64,000 nt of DNA from Chrysaora quinquecirrha (lineage: Eukaryota; Cnidaria; Scyphozoa; Semaeostomeae; Pelagiidae). Made by a program: the position numbers and the translations under genes. Each line of letters starts with the position of its first letter. Positions within the stretch are counted from its first letter, which is position 1. The stretch is taken from positions 4,849,493 through 4,913,492 of the forward strand of contig JACTAT010000052.1 of NCBI GenBank assembly GCA_014526335.1. The letters run 5' to 3'. The notes under the pieces were generated by a model, which was not told the origin of the DNA, searched no databases, and saw only the letters and a list, made by a program, of their open reading frames with translations. Positions 23,301 through 33,759 of the stretch are shown here, piece by piece.

Positions 23301-26300
23301 TTTTGGCCAAAAATGACCTATTTTCAGGGTTTTTCTTAGGGCATTTTTGTGACCTAAAAGCGTTTATTTTAGCCTGTAGACCCATCAAAGTGGTTTATTT
23401 AGCACGTGGGACTCTATTTTAGTGATTTTTGGGCATTTTGGGAACCCTCGATATCGGCCGATTTTTGCCCATTTTTCCATAGTATAGCCTTACCTTTTTG
23501 GCCAAAAATGACCTATTTTCAGGGTTTTTCTTAGGGCATTTTTTGACCTAAAAGCGTTTATTTTAGCCTGGGGACCCATCAAAGTGGTTCATTTAGCCCG
23601 TGGGACTCTATTTTCGTGATTTTTGGGCATTTTTGGAACTCTCGATATCGGCCGATTTTTGCCCATTTTTCCATAGTATAGCCTTACCTTTTTGGCCAAA
23701 AATGACCTATTTTCAGGGTTTTTCTTAGGGCACTTTTTCGACCTAAAAGCGTTTATTTTAGCCTGTGGACCCATGAAAATGGTTTATTTAGCGCATGGGA
23801 CGCTATTTTCCTGATTATGGGGCATTTTGGGAACCCTCGATGTCGGCCGATTTTTGCCCATTTTTCCATAGTATAGCCTTACCTTTTTGGCCAAAAATGA
23901 CATATTTTCAGGGTTTTTCTTAGGGCATTTTTTTGACCTAAAAGCGTTTATTTTAGCCTGTGGACCCACCAAAGTGGTTTATTTAGCACGTGGGACTCTA
24001 TTTTCGTATTTTTGGGCATTTTGGGAACCCTCGATATCGGCCGATTTTTGCCCATTTTTCCATAGTATAGCCTTACCTTTTTTGCCAAAAATGGCCTATT
24101 TTAGGTGTTTTTCTTAGGGCATTTTTTTGACCTAAAAGCGTTTATTTTAGCCTGTAGACCCATCAAAGTGGTTTATTTAGCACGTGGGACTCTATTTTAG
24201 TGATTTTTGGGCATTTTGGGAACCCTCGATATCGGCCGATTTTTGCCCATTTTTCCATAGTATAGCCTTACCTTTTTGGCCAAAAATGACCTATTTTCAG
24301 GGTTTTTCTTACGGCATTTTTTTGACCTAAAAGCGTTTATTTTAGCCTGGGGACCCATCAAAGTGGTTCATTTAGCCCGTGGGACTCTATTTTCGTGATT
24401 TTTGGGCATTTTTGGAACTCTCGATATCGGCCGATTTTTGCCCATTTTTCCATAGTATAGCCTTACCTTTTTGGCCAAAAATGACCTATTTTCAGGGTTT
24501 TTCTTACGGCACTTTTTTGACCTAAAAGCGTTTATTTTAGCCTGTGGACCCATGAAAGTGGTTTATTTAGCGCGTGGGACCCTATTTTCGTGATTTTTGG
24601 GCATTTTGGGAACCCTCGATATGGGCCGATTTTTGCCCATTTTTCCATAGTATAGCCTTACCTTTTTGGCCAAAAATGACCTATTTTCAGGGTTTTTCTT
24701 AGGGCATTTTTTGACCTAAAAGCGTTTATTTTAGCCTGTAGACCCATCAAAGTGGTTTATTTAGCACGTGGGACTCTATTTTAGTGATTTTGGGGCATTT
24801 TGGGAACCCTCGATATCGGCCGATTTTTGCCCATTTTTCCATAGTATAGCCTTACCTTTTTGGCCAAAAATGACCTATTTTCAGGGTTTTTCTTAGGGCA
24901 TTTTTTTGACCTAAAAGCGTTTATTTTAGCCTGGGGACCCATCAAAGTGGTTCATTTAGCCCGTGGGACTCTATTTTCGTGATTTTTGGGCATTTTTGGA
25001 ACTCTCGATATCGGCCGATTTTTGCCCATTTTTCCATAGTATAGCCTTACCTTTTTTGCCAAAAATGACCTATTTTCAGGGTTTTTCTTAGGGCATTTTT
25101 TTGACCTAAAAGCGTTTATTTTAGCCTGTAGACCCATCAAAGTGGTTTATTTAGCACGTGGGACTCTATTTTAGTGATTTTTGGGCATTTTGGGAACCCT
25201 CGATATCGGCCGATTTTTGCCCATTTTTCCATAGTATAGCCTTACCTTTTGGCCAAAATGACCTATTTTCAGGGTTTTTCTTAGGGCATTTTTTTGACCT
25301 AAAAGCGTTTATTTTAGCCTGGGGACCCATCAAAGTGGTTCATTTAGCCCGTGGGACTCTATTTTCGTGATTTTTGGGCATTTTTGGAACTCTCGATATC
25401 CGCCGATTTTTGCCCATTTTTCCATAGTATAGCCTTACCTTTTTGGCCAAAAATGACCTATTTTCAGGGTTTTTCTTAGGGCACTTTTTTGACTTGAAAG
25501 CGTTTATTTTAGCCTGTGGACCCATGAAAGTGGTTTATTTAGCGCGTGGGACCCTATTTTCGTGATTTTTGGGCATTTTGGGAACCCTCGATATGGGCCG
25601 ATTTTTGCCCATTTTTCCATAGTATAGCCTTACCTTTTTTGCCAAAAATGGCCTATTTTCAGTGTTTTTCTTAGGGCATTTTTTGACCTAAAAGCGTTTA
25701 TTTTAGCCTGTAGACCCATCAAAGTGGTTTATTTAGCACGTGGGACTCTATTTTAGTGATTTTTGGGCATTTTGGGAACCCTCGATATCGGCCGATTTTT
25801 GCCCATTTTTCCATAGTATAGCCTTACCTTTTTGGCCAAAAATGACCTATTTTCAGGGTTTTTCTTAGGGCATTTTTTTGACCTAAAAGCGTTTATTTTA
25901 GCCTGGGGACCCATCAAAGTGGTTCATTTAGCCCGTGGGACTTTATTTTCGTGATTTTTGGGCATTTTTGGAACTCTCGATATCGGCCGATTTTTGCCCA
26001 TTTTTCCATAGTATAGCCTTACCTTTTTGGCCAAAAATGACCTATTTTCAGGGTTTTTCTTAGGGCAATTTTTTGACTTGAAAGCGTTTATTTTAGCCTG
26101 TGGACCCATGAAAGTGGTTTATTTAGCGCGTGGGACCCTATTTTCGTGATTTTTGGGCATTTTGGGGACCTTTGATATCGGCCGATTTTTGCCCATTTTT
26201 CCATAGTATAGCCTTACCTTTTTGGCCAAAAATGACCTATTTTCAGGGTTTTTCTTAGGGCACTTTTTCGACCTAAAAGCGTTTATTTTAGCCTGTGGAC

Positions 26301-26935
26301 CCATGAAAATGGTTTATTTAGCGCGTGGGACCCTATTTTCCTGATTTTGGGGCATTTTGGGAACCCTCGATGTCGGCCGATTTTTGCCCATTTTTCCATA
26401 GTATAGCCTTACCTTTTTGGCCAAAAATGACCTATTTTCAGGGTTTTTCTTAGGGCATTTTTTGACCTAAAAGCGTTTATTTTAGCCTGGGGACCCATCA
26501 AAGTAGTTCATTTAGCCCGTGGGACTCTATTTTCATGATTTTTGGGCATTTTGGGAACCCTTGATATCGGGCGATTTTTGCCCATTTTTCCATAGTATAG
26601 CCTTACCTTTTTGGCCAAAAATGACCTATTTTCAGGGTTTTTCTTAGGGCACTTTTTTGACCTAAAAGCGTTTATTTTAGCCTGGGGACCCATCAAAGTG
26701 GTTCATTTAGCCCGTGGGACTCTATTTTCGTGATTTTTTGGCATTTTGGGAACCCTCGATATCGGCCGATTTTTGCCCATTTTTCCATATTATAGCCTTA
26801 CCTTTTTGGCCAAAAATGACCTATTTTCAGGGTTTTCTTAGGGCAATTTTTTGACCTAAAAGCGTTTATTTTAGCCTGTGGACCCATCAAAGTGGTTTAT
26901 TTAGCCTTTGGGACTCTATTTTTGTGAATTTTTAG
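20348..26935. repeat. ~195-bp satellite array, right block, with higher-order repeats
   Basis: About 34 monomers of the same family as 10,630-15,891. From about 22,600 onward, monomer variants alternate. Type a has AGCACGTGGGACTCTATTTTAG, type b has TTTTTGGAACTCTCGATATC, and type c has GCGCGTGGGACCCTATTTTC. The order includes a-b-c (584 bp) units at about 24,180, 25,155 and 25,735, and an a-b unit at 24,765. At 22,385-22,460 a monomer is scrambled. The array ends at about 26,935 in TTTAGCATTTTGAATTGGG. Confidence 0.95.
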
Positions 26936-28288
26936 CATTTTGAATTGGGTGGGGAGGGGGCCTCCGGTTAGTACACTCTTTTTTTATAATTTTTTTTTAT
27001 AAGAATATTGTTTATAAGAATATTCAGGTCAGAATCATCCTTTTTTTAAGAATATTGTAAGAATATTGCTCAGCCTCAGCTCCCATATTTGTGTCTAATT
27101 TTTCAGCAGATCGAAACTTTATGATTGTTAAGAACACTCTTGTTGTTATAATAGTTAAATTTTTCTTTCTCTCGACCATTTCGTCGTAATGAGATGATTT
27201 TCTTTTAAATATGTTCCCCTGAAACCATATCAGGTTTGAAAAAATAAGAATACTTTAAGAATATATTCAGGCTCAAAACGAACATTTCTTAAGAATATTG
27301 AGGCTGGACAAAATTTATAGTATTCTATAAAAAAAAGATAGTATGTGTGCATGTCTCTTGTCTCAATAATTTTGGCCCCGAATGTAGATGCTTCTTGAGA
27401 GTTTGCAACTCTAAGGTAACCAAGCGATTGACAAAAGTGTAACTAGAAAGTTTAACTACAAAGCTCAGAATTCTGAGAACACAACAATAATAATAAACTA
27501 GTAATGAACAAAACAGAAATCATAAATAAATAATTTCGCTATTCCAAAATACATCGATAAATCCTTCTTGTATTAAACGCACAACCCACTCTTACGATCA
27601 TTATTATTAACTCGCTTCTTAAAAGGATGCGCATTCGAATTATTTGGTTTTATTCGTTGTCGATTTTTTAGCATCATGGTTTTGTCAACCTAAGATATTG
27701 TGTCAAGAGCTTAGCCGGTATAGGGTTTGAACTCCAGCAACGATGACGTCAGAACAAAGGTCGAGGCCTTGTTAATTTTTTTACTTAGAGGTCCCAAACA
27801 TTCACTCAGAATAAACCATTTCTTCTTTGAAAGAGCTTTGCGAGAACGGGGTTGGAGCCACAGCCATACTGACGCCACAATGACGGTTGAGACCATCTTT
27901 CGTCTACCAATAAGATCCTAGTAACTAGCGCAAAATACACTACGTTATTTCACCTATAATTGAAGAAGTAAACAGACAGGCTTCAAAACATAGGATCCCG
28001 TCGTTTGTTCTTAAATTGAAAGAAAGAGCACCCTCGCCCATCAATGTATCTTTGACCCCCTTTTCACTGAGAGATGTATCGAAATATGGACTCCTATCAC
28101 TGACTTGTTGCCAGCCTAAAAAACTAATACCTATTTTCAAGATCAACAGTGATTAATAAATTACTGTCACTCATAGGCTACTTGAGAAAATCGATTTCAA
28201 GAGATCTCCCCTTTTGGCCACCTTGAATTCGCTTCGGGCGTTTAATCTAAGTATTAAGATAAGGCAATGTTTAAAATTACAGTGTTTT
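26936..28288. other. Unassigned stretch with AAGAATATT repeats and degraded SINEs
   Basis: 26,990-27,330 carries scattered AAGAATATTG words. 27,705-27,950 holds two decayed relatives of SINE family S1: GGTTTGAACTCCAGC and GGTTGGAGCCACAGCC are box-B-like, and ACCAATAAGATCCTAGTAAC matches the S1 body. No gene is supported. Confidence 0.55.
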
Positions 28289-31200
28289 TTAAGAGTTTTC
28301 TACTCCATTAACTTCTTCGTCATTCTTTGATCGCTTGTTATCCAACTCGACATTATGTGTTCCTGATCTTTTTCTTCCATCGAGAACTAGACAATTTCCG
28401 TCCAAACTAACAGTCATTTCACCGTTCAAGTCCTTTGCGTAGTGCTGAAAGCCTTCATTCAACTTCTCTACAAACTTGTCATTTCTGTATCTTCTATAGA
28501 CATTCGTCAGAATGCACGTGTCATGTAGAAACACATCTAACGAGCAATTGTTCTTGTAAACGTTTTGTAGTTCATCATAGTCCGCTAAGAAGGCATCACT
28601 GGGTGTCTTCAGACAGAAGGTAGGTTCAATGTCGTTCTTTAGATCTTTAACCAGCTTTTCTGCACAGCACAGCTCTAAAACGAAGAATTGATGAAAAGTA
28701 TAAGTGGTAGACATACCACAGGCAGCCGCATTAGAACGAAGAAGCAGCAGCTGGCAGTAGGACTGGTATCAGAAACAGCTTTAGCATCATTGGTAGAAGC
28801 AGCTACATCAGCTGCTACAGCAGCAGCAGCAGTTGTATCAGCAGCTGCAGCATGAATCGCTAGATCAGTCATCATTAGTGGCAGCAGTTACATCAGCAGT
28901 TGCATTAGCAGCTGCAGCATGAATCGCTAGATCAGGCATCATTAGTGGCAGCAGTTACATCAGCAGCAGCAGCAGCAGCAGCAGCAGAATGAATCGCTAG
29001 ATCAGTCATCATTAGTGGCAGCAGTTACATCAGCAGCAGCAGCAGCAGCAACAGAATGAATCGCTAGATCAGTCATCATTAGTGGCAGCAGTTACATCAG
29101 CAGCAGCAGCAGCAGCAGAATGAATCGCTAGATCAGTCATCATTAGTGGCAGCAGTTACATCAGCAGAAGCAGCTGCATCAGCAGCAGCATGAATTGCTA
29201 GATCAGTTGTCATCATTAGTGGCAGCAGTTGCATCAGCAGCAGGATTAAAAGAAGTATCAAGAGACATCAGCAGAGGTAGAAGTAGCATAGCAGCATCAG
29301 AAGACCCATAGGCAACAGTAGCATCAACTTAAAGATCAGTCACCATTAGCAGCAGAAGTTGTATGAGGCTATGAGCAGATGTAGAAGTAGCATCTTCAGC
29401 ATCAGAAAAGCCATAGGCAGCAGCAGCATCAACCAAAAGATCTGTCAGCATTGACAGCGGTATTTGTATGAGCAGAATAATTACAAGAGGCATTAAGAGA
29501 GACAGCAGTAGAAGTAGCAGTAGCATTAGTGGCATCAGAAGAGCTATAGGTACCAACAGCACCGACTCAAAGATCTGTCAGCATTAGAAGCAGGATTACA
29601 AGAGGTATCAAGAGAGACAGTAGCAGAAGTAGAAGTAGCATCAGCAGCATCAGAAGAGCTATAAGCAGCAGTAGCATCAGCTTAAGGATCTGTCAGCATT
29701 AGCAACAAAAGTTGCATGAGCAGCAAGGCAGCAAGATTAGAGCATAAAGAGCTATAGATAGTAGCAGTATCAACTTAAAGATCCATCAGCATTAGCAGCG
29801 GAAGTTGCAAGAGAGAGCAACATCTGCATCAGCAGCAGGATAACACGAGATATTAAAAGAGACAAAAAAAGTAGCAGAAGCATCAGCAGCATCAGAAGAG
29901 CCATAGGTGGTGGAAGCATCAATTGCTAGATCAGCGAGCAATAGCAGCAGTACTGGTAGCAGCAGTTGCATCAGCAGCAGCATCAGTTAAGTCATCAAGA
30001 GATACAGCAGCAGCACCAGAACTCCCATGTGCAGCAACCAGATCAACTAAAAGGGCAGTAGCATCAGCAGAGAAGCACCAGCAGATGAGAGCAGAAGAAT
30101 CACAGCAGCAGCAACACTAACATCAATGTTTTAATACAAGCTGTATTTGCATTAGCGTGGTAGTAGTAGCAGCAGCAGCAGCAGCAGCATTAGCAACATT
30201 GGCAGTGTCCGTAGTAGCAGAGGCAATATGAGTAATAATGGTATCAGTTATGCTTACTTGTAAATAACCTCTCTCTGGATATTTCATCACCTTGGGCACA
30301 CTGTCCTAGTTCAGCCCCCACTTCTTTGACAACTCCAATGAGTTTACTATACAATAGACTTTCAGAAGCTAAACCTTGGAACAGAGGAAAATGATCAATA
30401 TTAGCTAGATCTCCATTTACAACCCTGTGCTAGCAAGCAAGCAATATTTATTTGTTAAAGCAGGTTGAGGGCTCTGGCAGCTAGTTGATGTGGACCTGCA
30501 GCTTGTACCCCCAGACTGATGTGTACTGTGGTGGATAAGCACTACTGTGGAGGGTTATTATGCTTCATGTGGTGGTATTTTTTGCATTCTTTAGTGGATA
30601 AGCACTACTGTGGTGGATTATTGGGCGTGATGTGGTGGTATTTTTTCATACTGTGGTTGATATGCTCTACTGTGGAGGGTTATTATGCTGATGTGGTGGT
30701 ATTTTTTCATACTGTGGTGGATACGCACTACTGTGGAGAGCTATTATGCTGATTTGGTGTTATTTTTTGCGTACTGTGGTGGATAAGCACTACTGTGGTG
30801 GGTTATTATGCTTGATTTGGTGGTATTTTTATGCATTCTATGCTGGATAAGCACTACTGTGGTGGCATTTTTTGCGTACTGTGGTGGATAAGCACTGCTG
30901 TGGTGGGTTATTATGCTTGATGTGGTGGTATTTTTATGCATTCTATGCAGGATAAGCACTACTGTGGTGGAATTTTTCGCATTCTATGCTGGATAAGCAC
31001 TACTGTGGTGGGTTATTATGCTTGATGTGGTGGCATTTTTTGCATACTGTGGTGGATGAGCACTACTGTGTTGGTATTTTTGGCATACTGTGGTGGATAA
31101 TAACCCATGACATCAAGCATAATAACCAACCACGGTAGTGCATATAGATTTGCTAGCATGCAATCACAATATCCCACTACCCACCCCAGTATCCAAAATC

Positions 31201-32746
31201 TCTCTAAAGCACCCCTTTTGGAAATAGGATCAATCATCAGTCTGTCTCTATAAAGGAATTCCAATTTGACACCCACCACATCAAGCATAATACATCCAGC
31301 ACAAGTTAAAAATTGTCTTATCTTAGGCATAGAATAAAATACACATACCATCTTGGTCATACCACACAGAATTATCAGTTGGACCTTTCATTACCATGCA
31401 TGATGGTGTCTTTTTATATGGAATAAAATTCATTTCATTTCCAAAATCTGGGTCAATCATCTCCAACTGACTAATGACATCTTTGGATGGCAAGTTTGGT
31501 TTTTCACCTTGAGAGCACTCAGGACATCCTATTAATTCTTTGTAAACATGGATTTTGGGAATTCCAAACTGCCCACTGCCAAATGCATACTTCTCTTTGA
31601 TCTAGAACAAAATGACAAGTTTTGAGAACAGAGGGCTTCAAAAGGTAGTGAAGGTGAAGGTGAAATGGTGTTTTTAGCCCCAGTCGCTAGGATCTCAGTA
31701 GTAGGTTAACTAATCGAGACCTCAACCCTGGCTGTGACACTACTGTGACTGGGCTCGAACCCTGACCACACTGAGCTTCTGACACCATGAGTCAGCTGGA
31801 TTACACCACGACGCCACAGCACCTTCAAGATAAGTTTTGATCTATTTTTTCTGCAAATGTGAAAGTAGTTTTTATTGGCATAATCTCCAGTGACAAGATT
31901 GCATGGATTCTACCATGGTTAGCTGGTGCAGGTTACTGTTAGGGGTCTTTCCAAATTTGATGGAGTTGATTTGCTTTGGGGTGCTTTCAATAGAGTGATA
32001 GGGTAAGCTGCACGACAGCAGGTTGTCAACCAGGGGTGACGCCCAAGTTACTCGCCAGTCTGGATATCTTGGCATGTTTAGGCAAGATCTCCAATACACT
32101 ACAAAATTAAGTGAAAGTGGTGGCATTTCATGCCAAGTTCGCCTGCAAAATTGTCAGAAAAACAAGTTTAAGCACCCTTCCATTACGAGATTATCATAAA
32201 TGGTGCGTTTTTGCTGATTTTTGCGCAAAGTTTGCGCAGCTCAAAATTTCATACCAGGTGCCCCCCTGCAATGAAATCTAGACGGGGTTATGGGGCAAGG
32301 CTAGAAGATTTCCATATACTTACCATTCTCATGCATTTTTCAAAGGGATTATGTTCAAATTTCTGTGTCTTTTTAACCTGATTAATTGTTTCATTTGCAA
32401 ATTCCCCCGTTCCTGTATGTGCATTACGAATGACTTTTGAAAAATCTTCCAAACAAGGCACAATTTTTCTGCAGGGGGTTTGCGAGTGTTTTAAACAGAG
32501 GACGTTTTCACCGTCTCTTTCCTCAACATCAAGGAACTCAACCCAGTTCAAAAAACGCTTCTTGCACGACATTCCGTTTGCGAATTTTCGGAAAGAAGTT
32601 TCTTTTAGAATATCAAGCCATCTTTTCCATGGAAGCCTCGATTCGTCCGGCGTTGTTCTTGTTTCCAAAATGTACTCGATGATAACATTGTAGACAGCTC
32701 GCGAAAGTGGTGGTCTTGTTGAGTTTCTTTTTCTTTTTCTTACCAA
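28289..32746 (-). CDS. Four-exon gene, 392 aa, CPxC / integrase-H2C2-like segment; function unknown
   Basis: Exons 32746-32324, 31601-31349, 30374-30258 and 28674-28289 have consensus splice sites (GTAAGT, GTATGT, GTAAGC) and matching phases, giving one open frame of 1,179 nt. The N-terminus MVRKRKRNSTRPPLSR is basic and looks nuclear. Residues about 40-75 are Trp/Lys-rich. Residues about 110-170 run from RNAHTGTGEF to GIPKIHVYKELIGCPECSQG, whose V-x2-Y-x3-C-x2-C ending resembles the H2C2 zinc domain of integrases and KRBA2-like domesticated integrases; the second His is not in its usual place. The C-terminus is acidic, with a DNKRSKNDEE basic patch. I do not recognise the family. Intron 3 holds a 1.5-kb CAG repeat and intron 2 a ~60-bp minisatellite. 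Confidence 0.65.
28735..30215. repeat. CAG/GCA-rich compound repeat in an intron
   Basis: Perfect (CAG)n runs (for example 28,960-28,986, 29,033-29,050, 30,168-30,188) are embedded in ~66-bp units containing GAATCGCTAGATCAGTCATC and TAGTGGCAGCAGTTACATCA. The right half degrades into AGTAGCATCAGCAGCATCAG units. Short ORFs over it are composition artefacts. Confidence 0.9.
30500..31120. repeat. ~60-bp minisatellite (GGATAAGCACTACTGTGG)
   Basis: About ten degenerate units of GTGGTGGATAAGCACTACTG followed by GGGTTATTATGCTTGATGTG. A short inverted fragment of the same unit follows at 31,095-31,145. It lies in intron 2 of the minus-strand gene. Confidence 0.85.
31655..31832 (-). mobile_element. 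tRNA-derived SINE S1, full-length minus-strand copy
   Basis: On the minus strand it reads GTGCTGTGGCGTCGTGGTGT (box A region), CAGGGTTCGAGCCCAGTCAC (a good box B), then the family body and a tail of CACCTTCACCTTCAC. This is the best copy in the window. Confidence 0.85.
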
Positions 32747-33759
32747 TTTATCAGCATTATTTGCCTCAGTTTTTCCAGTTTATCTTCCATTTTAGTTTAT
32801 TTCAGGCGAAAAGCCAGCTGAACTTATTATGAACACAAATAAACTGGCCCATTTGCAAATGGAAGTGGAACAGAATCAACAACAACCACGCGGGAGAAGA
32901 GGGGATCATGTGATCAAAATTGTAAAACGCATGCGCACGGGAAGAACATTTCTGTTGGATATAAGCAACTTAGGATTTTGGTCAGAATTCAAGTTGCTTA
33001 TTTTTTAGTTAATATCTGGATCTTAAAGTGCTAAATAGTTGCTAAATTTAATTCAACTAATTTTCGTAAATTATATATGTAAGAAAGAAAAGTAAGAAAA
33101 GAAGTCATATTTTCGGTCATTCAGTACGTCCTTCGTCCTTCTTTCCTTCGAATTTTTCTTTCTTTTGTTTTAATAGCGTGTTTTAAAGAACCACTTTACA
33201 AGAAACCCACATGTAGGAGGCCGTAAATTTAAGAAACTCATACTAAATAAGACAAAATCGCTAAGGAACTTTTCAATTTTGGATATTTTCATCACTGCAA
33301 GCAATCAAGAGTAAGGAGGCCGTTCCATTCATTTGCAGTCAAAACTCGCACAAATTGTATGTTACGCATGTATCAAATGTTTCCTTCAGTAATTTCAAGC
33401 TTTCTTCCATACGAGCGTCTCTTTATAATAGTCATGGCACTAAATAAGCAGTTAAAATTAAGGAACTATTGAGGAACTTATTTTGGTACTGCAATTAATC
33501 AAAGAGGTCCAAAAATTAATCAACGTTTGGAGCTAAAAAGCGTGTATAGCAATTGCATTTCACATTTATCTCACATATTCGAATATTTAAAAAACTCTGG
33601 AAGTTTGAAAAATTCAGGAACTCTCAAAACTCGAAAACATATTAGGCCCTCGTAAAATGTAAGACTAACATTATTAGAGATGTAAAAGAGAAAAATGCGA
33701 AGTTTATACCAATACAGTTGTTAAAGTTTCCTGAAACAAATACACTTTCTTTTCATAAT
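32747..33759. other. Intergenic stretch; contains a CACGC-type MITE at 33,174-33,547
   Basis: It lies between the minus-strand gene starting at 32,746 and the 3' end of the next minus-strand gene, so it should hold the promoter of the former and terminator of the latter. No specific motif is recognised. The MITE is listed separately. Confidence 0.5.
33174..33547. mobile_element. CACGC-type MITE, degenerate copy
   Basis: Its interior (AAAGAACCACTTTACAAG, ACATGTAGG, CTAAGGAACTTTTCA) is the reverse complement of the element at 53,279-53,679. The right end AAAAAGCGTG is followed by TA; the left terminus is eroded. Confidence 0.7.

Noticed and set aside
31872..32126. A possible extra exon of the 28.3-32.7 kb gene
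   Set aside because: Splicing it in phase gives an immediate stop; joining 32,324 to 31,601 keeps the frame open.
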